The position numbers and the translations under genes were made by a program. A stretch of DNA of 11,320 nucleotides, taken from NCBI GenBank assembly GCA_024642765.1, contig JAHEAM010000057.1, positions 1,144 through 12,463 on the forward strand, read 5' to 3'. The DNA comes from Planctomycetaceae bacterium. GTDB taxonomy: Bacteria > Planctomycetota > Planctomycetia > Pirellulales > Pirellulaceae. Below the pieces are notes generated by a model. It was not told the DNA's origin. It was given only the letters and a program-made list of their open reading frames with translations, and did no database searches. Positions 6,622 through 11,320 of the stretch are shown piece by piece. The first letter of the stretch is position 1. The number at the start of each line of letters is the position of its first letter.

Positions 6622-7869
6622 ATGAATTTTGCTTTGTTCCCGATGGGCAGTCATGGTGATGTACACCCTTTTTTGGGGTTGGCCCTGCAAATGCAAAAAC
6701 GCGGGCATGGCGTTTCGATTGCAACCAATGGACTATTTCGTGACTTGATTGAACGCCATGGGATCGAGTTTCACGAGGTGGGCACGGCAGAAGAAGCCGA
6801 GCGAATTCAAGGCAATCCTGATGTTTGGCATCCGCGCCGAGGATTGGTGCTGCTTGCGCGGCAGATGATATTGCCCTACATCCGGCGGCAATTCGAGGTT
6901 GCCAATTCCCTTTCGCGAGCCAGGAACACAACGTTAGTCGGCTCGGCACTTGGATTCGGAGTTCGATTTGCCCACGAGGTGCACGGATTCCCTTACGCCA
7001 CGCTGCATTTGCAACCGTCGGTCTTGTGGAGTCGGTTCGCTTCGCCCCGACTTGCCCGATTGACTTGGATGTCCCCCAACGCACCTGTTTGGCTCAAGCA
7101 ATGTCAGTACTTTGCCGGACGGTGGTTGTTGATGGATCGGCACATTCTCAAGGACTGTAATGCGATTCGCGAATCGTCCAAGCTCGCTCCAATTCGAACA
7201 TGCTCCGAACTCTTGCATTCACCGCAACGAGTGTGTGCCATGTTTCCGGAATGGTACGCTCCGACACAACCCGATTGGCCAGTCAACGTCGTCCACACAG
7301 GATTTCCTCTCTGGGATGAAAACGATACCGATCCGTTACCGAGCAACGTTCGAGAATTCCTGGACTCTGGCTCGCCACCAATCGTATTCACGCCAGGTAC
7401 TGGGAACTCGCAAGCCAGGACGTTCTTCAAGGCGGCAGTCGGTGCTATTCAACGAACAGGTCAACGGGGAATTTTCCTAACACGTCACACTGAACATTTG
7501 CCAGAATTTTCAGATGCCACGATACGGCACTTTGAATATGTTCCCCTCAAAAAGTTGATGCCACACGCCGCGGCAATCGTTTATCACGGAGGTATTGGCA
7601 CGCTTTCGCAAGCACTCGTTGGTGGCATACCACAGTTGGTCGTGCCGATGGCTTTTGATCAACCCGATAACTCAGAACGTATCTTACGACTTGGCGTTGG
7701 AACGCGACTTTGGCCATCGCAATGCAACGCAGCCCTGATGGCTCAAAAACTGAAGCACTTGCTGGAATCGCAATCCATCCAATTAGCCAGCAAAGAAATC
7801 GCCAAACGATTAATAGCAAACGATGGGCTGAAAAAAACTTGCGATCATTTGGAAAAGCCAACGTATTGA
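6622..7869 (+). CDS. GT1-family (MGT/UGT-like) glycosyltransferase
   Basis: A 415-residue GT-B glycosyltransferase of the UGT/MGT type, which moves a sugar from an NDP-sugar to a small-molecule or lipid acceptor. The N-terminal half opens with MGSHGDVHPFLGLALQMQKRGH (8-29), the G-x-x-GDV-x-P acceptor-side loop of this family; His15 is a plausible catalytic base. The C-terminal half carries FTPGTGN (256-262) and the donor-binding signature PHAAAIVYHGGIGTLSQAL (314-332), continuing to DQPDN (346-350). His322, the Gly pair and Asp346-Gln347 fit nucleotide and sugar contacts. There is no signal peptide or membrane segment, so it is cytoplasmic or peripheral. Length is normal. The ribosome binding site is weak. 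It stands alone with no sugar-nucleotide or polyketide/lipid genes nearby, so the acceptor cannot be inferred; lipid glycosylation is one possibility. Confidence 0.88.
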   Translation: MNFALFPMGSHGDVHPFLGLALQMQKRGHGVSIATNGLFRDLIERHGIEFHEVGTAEEAERIQGNPDVWHPRRGLVLLARQMILPYIRRQFEVANSLSRARNTTLVGSALGFGVRFAHEVHGFPYATLHLQPSVLWSRFASPRLARLTWMSPNAPVWLKQCQYFAGRWLLMDRHILKDCNAIRESSKLAPIRTCSELLHSPQRVCAMFPEWYAPTQPDWPVNVVHTGFPLWDENDTDPLPSNVREFLDSGSPPIVFTPGTGNSQARTFFKAAVGAIQRTGQRGIFLTRHTEHLPEFSDATIRHFEYVPLKKLMPHAAAIVYHGGIGTLSQALVGGIPQLVVPMAFDQPDNSERILRLGVGTRLWPSQCNAALMAQKLKHLLESQSIQLASKEIAKRLIANDGLKKTCDHLEKPTY

Positions 7870-7884
7870 AAGACCAGCGAGACT

Positions 7885-8085
7885 CTAAGACTCGAAAGCA
7901 CCTTGCGTGACTATCCAAGCGGCCGCAGCGTTGTGCACATCAGCCATGGAACGTAAATTCAACTTTTTGCGAGTGTTTTGGCGATGGACGTTGACGGTAG
8001 TCAAACCGATATTCAGGCCGCCGGAAATTTCCGATGCGTTTTTTCCAATTCCAACCAGTTAGAAAATCCCGTACTCTCGATCCGT
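7885..8085 (-). pseudogene. Relic of a LuxR/NarL-type helix-turn-helix domain
   Basis: Reading the minus strand from 8085 to the TAG at 7885-7887 gives TDREYGIF, a TAA stop (8059-8061), then LVGIGKNASEISGGLNIG, then LTTVNVHRQNTRKKLNLRS and about 20 more residues. This follows the LuxR C-terminal consensus step by step: the (L)TDRE opening, G-K-x3-EI, the TV-x-VHR recognition helix, KL and the final helix (MADVHNAAAWIV). The stop falls where the family usually has Glu or Gln, so one base change from GAA or CAA explains it. A second in-frame TAA lies at 8092-8094. No receiver domain is visible farther upstream. The motif match is direct; calling it a dead response regulator or LuxR regulator is inference. 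A short ORF from an internal start could still encode the bare HTH, but none has a good start. Confidence 0.7.
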
Positions 8086-8091
8086 CCAACC

Positions 8092-8205
8092 TTAAACATC
8101 ACATTCTGTTTGGGCACATTTGCTAGAAAACGCATTGCAATAGGCCATTTGGGAATTTTGCAATCCTTACTATCGCAAATTTTTCGACCGGGGAAAAACG
8201 CCGTA
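8092..8205. other. Degenerate spacer upstream of the LuxR relic
   Basis: I see no recognisable gene, hairpin or repeat here. If the LuxR relic once had an N-terminal domain it should lie here on the minus strand, but no receiver-type pattern is visible in any frame. The region separates the relic from the end of the anti-sigma-like gene. Confidence 0.3.
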
Positions 8206-9285
8206 CTAGCGGTTCGGTGCCACTTGAACAAACATTGGGACGTGGCTAGGAGCAATAACGGAATCGCGGTCATTGACACCAGGTAATACCACATTCAATT
8301 CATTCATGTATATCAGATCTTCGCCAAATGCGGGTTCCCGCAGAAACAGAATTTGCCCGTTTTCCATCAAACAATTCTGCCCTAGTCCACCATGGTTCTT
8401 ACTTGCACGACCTGGCATATTGCAGGATGGCGAATCCGCAAGCAAAACGATATTTGCCCGTCCCTGATCACAGGGTGAAACGTATTCCGTTCCGCGGAAA
8501 TACCCCATCGAATAGCCATAATGCCCAGCCATGCACTGGCGATAATAACCAAGTTGCTTGGGACAATCCGTCGCCATGATTTGCTTGCAAGAAGGAATAT
8601 GGACTGGCGGCAAATTGTTGGCCGCCGAAACTCCCGTACATGCAAAAACCGAATCGTCAGGAACCAAACCTGAGTCTTTCAATACCGGAGCGAACGATCC
8701 GACATTGGACATTTTCCCATAGGTAGGAATGGACACGAAGTTTCCATCATGGTTTTCCGCGTATGTGCCTAAAGCCCGATACAAGGTTGTCAAATTTGAC
8801 TGGCAACCCGTGACCCGCTGATCAAAGCGAGAGAGCAAAAGCGCTGGAAAAATCAAAGCACCAATAATGGTTGCGGCTGTGATTGCAACGACAAAATCGA
8901 CAAACGAAAATCGTGACCGACGAATCGCAAGACGTTCGCGAAACGAAGACATGCGAGCAGAGGATTCCTCGATTCCATTTCCACCGACAATCAGCGAACC
9001 TTGAGATTCACTCCTAGGGACAAGTCCGGCACCATTAGTTTTGGCACCGTTAATGCCATGTCGTTCCGCCATCGCAATAATCTGGCAGGTTCGTCGGGCC
9101 AAACCCGTTGGCACGGCAACCGGTCGTTCGATCACTTCCAATGGAGACAAAGAATACTTCAATGCCAGCAATTGTTCCTCGAGCCGCGGGTCCGAATCGA
9201 TCGCGTTTTGCACTTGGCCTTGCTCTTCGGCATCCAAGGCACCGAGCATGTAGCCAAGCAAATCTGATTCAGAAGGTCTTTTCAC
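8206..9285 (-). CDS. Anti-sigma-like membrane protein fused to a pseudopilin-type sensor domain
   Basis: A 359-residue protein, probably the membrane anti-sigma partner of the ECF sigma factor just upstream. Residues 1-75 resemble the helical N-terminus of anti-sigma proteins (LLGYMLGALDAEEQGQVQ near 9-26) but lack the HxxxCxxC zinc motif. A polar Gly/Ser linker leads to one membrane segment (about 128-152). That segment reads like a degenerate prepilin helix: RFSFVDFVVAI in place of GFTLIELLVVI, with Arg for the cleavage Gly and Asp for Glu5. After it come CQSNLTTLYRALGTYAENHDGNF (161-183) and NHGGLGQNCLMENG (297-310), both typical of planctomycete prepilin-like/H-x9-DG proteins. The domain after the membrane has eight cysteines. 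The start is GTG at 9285, 3 bases after the sigma stop, so translation is probably coupled. The anti-sigma role rests on position and the N-terminal pattern. Confidence 0.82.
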   Translation of the reverse strand: MKRPSESDLLGYMLGALDAEEQGQVQNAIDSDPRLEEQLLALKYSLSPLEVIERPVAVPTGLARRTCQIIAMAERHGINGAKTNGAGLVPRSESQGSLIVGGNGIEESSARMSSFRERLAIRRSRFSFVDFVVAITAATIIGALIFPALLLSRFDQRVTGCQSNLTTLYRALGTYAENHDGNFVSIPTYGKMSNVGSFAPVLKDSGLVPDDSVFACTGVSAANNLPPVHIPSCKQIMATDCPKQLGYYRQCMAGHYGYSMGYFRGTEYVSPCDQGRANIVLLADSPSCNMPGRASKNHGGLGQNCLMENGQILFLREPAFGEDLIYMNELNVVLPGVNDRDSVIAPSHVPMFVQVAPNR

Positions 9286-9288
9286 GTC

Positions 9289-9936
9289 TTAATCTACCTG
9301 GTTGGTTTTCCAAACATCACCCAATCGTGCAATTGCCGCATGAACACGACTTTTGACTGTGCCGACCGGAATATCCAAAACTTCCGCTGCCTCTCGGTAT
9401 TTCATTCCTTGATAATAAACTAAATGCACAACGGCATACATGTTCTCTGGTAGTTGCTGCAACGTCTCGCGAACAATTTGACTTCGCTCGGAATCGAAAC
9501 AGTTGTCTTCGGGGCTTTGCTCCGAAGTCTCCAACAAATTTGCCAATTGTCCAATCTGTTCGTGATCTTGTTCACGCGGCGTGTCCAAGCTCAACATATT
9601 ATGGCGTTTGTTGCGGCGACGAGCATCGATTGCTTGGTTGGTTGCAATGGAATACAACCAAGGCCTAAATCGTCTGTCCGATTGAAACTGATCGCATTTC
9701 AAATGCACCTGCATGAAAGTCGCTTGAAAAACGTCTTCGGCCATCTCATTGCTGCCCAAATACCGACGAAGATAATTGTACAACTCACGTTCGTAACGAT
9801 AGACCAACTGGGCAAAGACCTCTCGGTCCCCCGTCTGGCGATAACTCACCAACAGTTGTTCGTCAGTCACTTCCAACTCTTTCGCGTGGAGCTGTCTTTC
9901 GTAATCAAAGTCGAGATCATAATAAGTAGCTTGCAT
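9289..9936 (-). CDS. ECF-type RNA polymerase sigma-70 factor
   Basis: A 215-residue extracytoplasmic-function sigma factor. Region 2 spans about 37-108: FAQLVYRYERELYNYLRRYLG, then EDVFQATFMQVH, FRPWLYSIATNQAIDARRR, which covers core RNA polymerase binding and -10 recognition. An acidic linker (about 115-150) follows. Region 4 spans about 152-206, with LPENMYAVVHLVYYQGMKYREAAEVL and VGTVKSRVHAAIARL, the -35-reading helix-turn-helix. Regions 1.1 and 3 are absent, as expected for ECF factors. A short N-terminal extension precedes region 2. It is the first gene of a two-gene unit with the anti-sigma-like membrane protein, the classic arrangement for an ECF factor held inactive until an extracytoplasmic signal releases it. 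Autoregulation is usual for such pairs, but I see no clear own-type promoter upstream. Target genes are unknown. Confidence 0.93.
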   Translation of the reverse strand: MQATYYDLDFDYERQLHAKELEVTDEQLLVSYRQTGDREVFAQLVYRYERELYNYLRRYLGSNEMAEDVFQATFMQVHLKCDQFQSDRRFRPWLYSIATNQAIDARRRNKRHNMLSLDTPREQDHEQIGQLANLLETSEQSPEDNCFDSERSQIVRETLQQLPENMYAVVHLVYYQGMKYREAAEVLDIPVGTVKSRVHAAIARLGDVWKTNQVD

Positions 9937-10081
9937 GCTTGTCTACGCATCAGTTTATCCAAAGTTCACGACGTTTGACACAAAAAAAGTAAAACTCCGT
10001 GTTTTTTGGCTTGGCTGATGCTCCTCCTTGAGTCTTAGATTAGTGATTAACTTGGCGACAGTCTAAGTTTCGTCTGCCCAG

Positions 10082-10110
10082 TTGACACGTTAGGTCCCAT
10101 GGCAGACATT
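10082..10110 (+). promoter_or_regulatory. Possible promoter of the permease gene
   Basis: A perfect TTGACA (10082-10087) is followed after 17 bases by GACATT (10105-10110), which matches only 3 of 6 -10 positions. A transcript would begin near 10117, leaving a leader of about 63 bases before ATG 10180. The exact -35 makes this the best plus-strand candidate in the gap. Confidence 0.35.
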
Positions 10111-10114
10111 TTTT

Positions 10115-10137
10115 TGTCCGGATCAAAAAATCCGACA
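10115..10137 (+). repeat. Near-perfect inverted repeat in the permease leader
   Basis: TGTCCGGAT (10115-10123), loop CAAAAA (10124-10129) and ATCCGACA (10130-10137) pair with one bulged base; the inner CGGAT/ATCCG part is perfect. No T run follows, so it is not a terminator. If the TTGACA promoter is right, the hairpin forms the 5' end of the permease mRNA. It could instead be an operator dyad. Too small and simple to name as a riboswitch. Confidence 0.35.
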
Positions 10138-10179
10138 GGATTAAAAACGTAGCATTCAGCATGCCAAACGGAAATTGCC

Positions 10180-11320
10180 ATGAAAAACAGCCGATATCAA
10201 TGGCTCGCTAGCGGGGACATTAACGCTTTTTTTGGCCTTATGTTGGATAATATTGCTGGGTTAATCCTGGCGTTAGTTTTACTTAGTACCAGCTTTTCCT
10301 TCCCTGTAAATTTTGCAATTCGTTACATGGTTCCTGGAACGGCGATCGGTGTGCTCGTCGGAGACTTGCTCTATTTCGTCCTCGCGTTTGTGCTGGCCAA
10401 ACGCACCGGCCGTACGGATGTAACTGCCATGCCGCTAGGGCTCGATACTCCATCAACCATTGGAATGGCCATGTTCGTGATTGGGCCGGCGTATCAACTT
10501 GGTATCGGTAGCGGTTTAGATTCCGAACTCGCCGCAATGCAGGCCTGGCATATTGGCATCTGCGGAATCATCATCACAGGCGTTATCAAATTGGTCTTTT
10601 CGTTCGGGTCTGGCTGGCTACAACGTGTGTTCCCCCGCGCTGGCTTGCTCGGTTCACTTGCCGCCATCGCGCTGGCTATTATCGCGTTCACACAATTTCA
10701 AAAATTGATGGACAACCCAATCGCGGGCTTTTCTTCGTTGATAATCGTGATGGCCACTTTGATTGGCCGCAACAAGTTGCCATTCAAATTACCAGGAGCG
10801 TTTGCGGCTGTCGCCCTTGGCTGCCTGCTTTGGCATGCGATGAAATTTGTTGATGCAAGATTCCAAACCGGCCTGCTTCATTCGTCGCCACCCAGCTACG
10901 ATTTCGTGTGGATCCCCAAGGAGTGGTGGACGGTTTTCACCTTTGAATGGATTCATTCCTTTCAAGCATCATTAAACTATTTGCCCTACATCATCCCGTT
11001 CGCCATCACCACAGTCATTGGCGGAATCGATTGCACAGAAAGTGCAGCGTCAGCAGGGGATCGCTACAGAACGGGCAGCATCATTGGCATCGAAGCAATA
11101 GCGACAATTATCGCCGGCCTTTGTGGCGGCGTGATTCAAACGACGCCTTACATCGGACATCCTGCCTACAAAGCCATGGGTGCTCGCGCTGGGTATACAC
11201 TGGCGACCGCATTATTCGTTGGTGGTGCTGGTGTGCTCGGTTATTTCACCGTCCTTTTCAACTGGATTCCAGAAGCTGCCGTCTTGCCGATTTTGATTTT
11301 TGTTGGTGTCGAAATCACCG
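10180..11320 (+). CDS. NCS2-type xanthine/uracil/purine permease, 3' end beyond the window
   Basis: The frame is open from ATG 10180 to the window edge (380 codons, no stop), so the gene is truncated by the window. The product is a polytopic inner-membrane transporter with many hydrophobic helices. GDINAFFGLMLDNIAGL (12-28) opens the first helix. Later come a GLDTPSTIG loop and, from residue 281, GGIDCTESAASAGDRYRTG, then ATIIAGLCGGVIQTTPYIGHPAYKAMGARAGYT. The acidic residues near 284-287 and the TTPYIGHPA segment correspond to the substrate-site helices of AzgA-like NCS2 transporters (compare TSPVTSYIES). NCS2 members move purines, pyrimidines or related compounds with protons or sodium; the substrate here is not certain. 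Start support is a weak GGAAA 8 bases upstream. It is divergent from the sigma operon, with no purine-catabolism gene in view. Confidence 0.82.
   Translation, partial: MKNSRYQWLASGDINAFFGLMLDNIAGLILALVLLSTSFSFPVNFAIRYMVPGTAIGVLVGDLLYFVLAFVLAKRTGRTDVTAMPLGLDTPSTIGMAMFVIGPAYQLGIGSGLDSELAAMQAWHIGICGIIITGVIKLVFSFGSGWLQRVFPRAGLLGSLAAIALAIIAFTQFQKLMDNPIAGFSSLIIVMATLIGRNKLPFKLPGAFAAVALGCLLWHAMKFVDARFQTGLLHSSPPSYDFVWIPKEWWTVFTFEWIHSFQASLNYLPYIIPFAITTVIGGIDCTESAASAGDRYRTGSIIGIEAIATIIAGLCGGVIQTTPYIGHPAYKAMGARAGYTLATALFVGGAGVLGYFTVLFNWIPEAAVLPILIFVGVEIT

Larger units (their letters stand above)
9937..10179. promoter_or_regulatory. Divergent intergenic region between the sigma factor and the permease
   Basis: No gene is seen. 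On the minus strand TTGTGT followed by GATAAA after 18 bases, not far ahead of the sigma start, is a weak promoter candidate. Near 10033-10064 an inverted pair CTTAGA/TCTAAG sits about 20 bases apart and could be a small operator, but 6-bp arms are weak evidence. A better promoter and a hairpin on the permease side are listed separately. Confidence 0.4.

Noticed and set aside
8013..8294. 93-codon minus-strand open frame over the LuxR relic region
   Set aside because: The recognisable LuxR residues are in a different frame, and this frame shows no family pattern.
7883..10040. Shared word GAGTCTTAGA in inverted orientation near 7890 and near 10035 as a possible element boundary
   Set aside because: A 10-base match is expected by chance in a window this size, and there is no target duplication, transposase or larger repeat at either site.
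10283..10691. Two minus-strand open frames opposite the permease
   Set aside because: They are antisense shadows of a clear membrane transporter; their translations show no domain.

Overview
The window looks like chromosomal DNA from a planctomycete, most likely of the Pirellula group. The evidence is a large Cyt1/DUF1549/DUF1553 protein followed by a Tat-exported DUF1501 protein, an ECF sigma factor coupled to an anti-sigma-like protein with a pseudopilin-type domain, weak ribosome binding sites and roughly balanced base composition. I see no tRNA, rRNA, CRISPR array, insertion sequence or phage gene.

Layout. Bases 1-777 (+) hold two tandem secreted paralogues: the 3' end of one (2-169) and a complete one (262-777). 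A gap with weak hairpins follows. Next is a 252-residue protein of unknown function (1143-1901, +). It converges on the minus-strand pair DUF1549/DUF1553 (3402-6347) then DUF1501 (1943-3385). A perfect 8-bp inverted repeat lies in the short convergent gap and overlaps the DUF1501 stop codon. A divergent intergenic region (6348-6621) carries a perfect 16-bp palindrome and leads to a GT1-type glycosyltransferase (6622-7869, +).

Behind the glycosyltransferase, on the minus strand, lies an unannotated relic of a LuxR/NarL helix-turn-helix domain (7885-8085). It is interrupted by in-frame stop codons. Next come the anti-sigma-like membrane protein (8206-9285, -) and its ECF sigma factor (9289-9936, -), with only 3 bases between them. 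The last region (9937-10179) is a divergent promoter region. It leads into an NCS2-type nucleobase permease (10180 onward, +), which runs off the window.

Function. The sigma/anti-sigma pair is a self-contained signalling unit: an N-terminal cytoplasmic segment would hold the sigma factor, and a cysteine-rich extracytoplasmic pseudopilin-like domain would sense. The DUF1549/DUF1553-DUF1501 pair is a two-gene exported module with a heme c-type signature, common in planctomycetes but of uncertain biochemical role. The glycosyltransferase, permease, 252-residue protein and secreted barrel-like proteins show no clear shared pathway. I do not see a complete new defence or biosynthetic system. The least ordinary items are the anti-sigma/pseudopilin fusion, the LuxR relic, the divergent palindrome and the tandem secreted paralogues.
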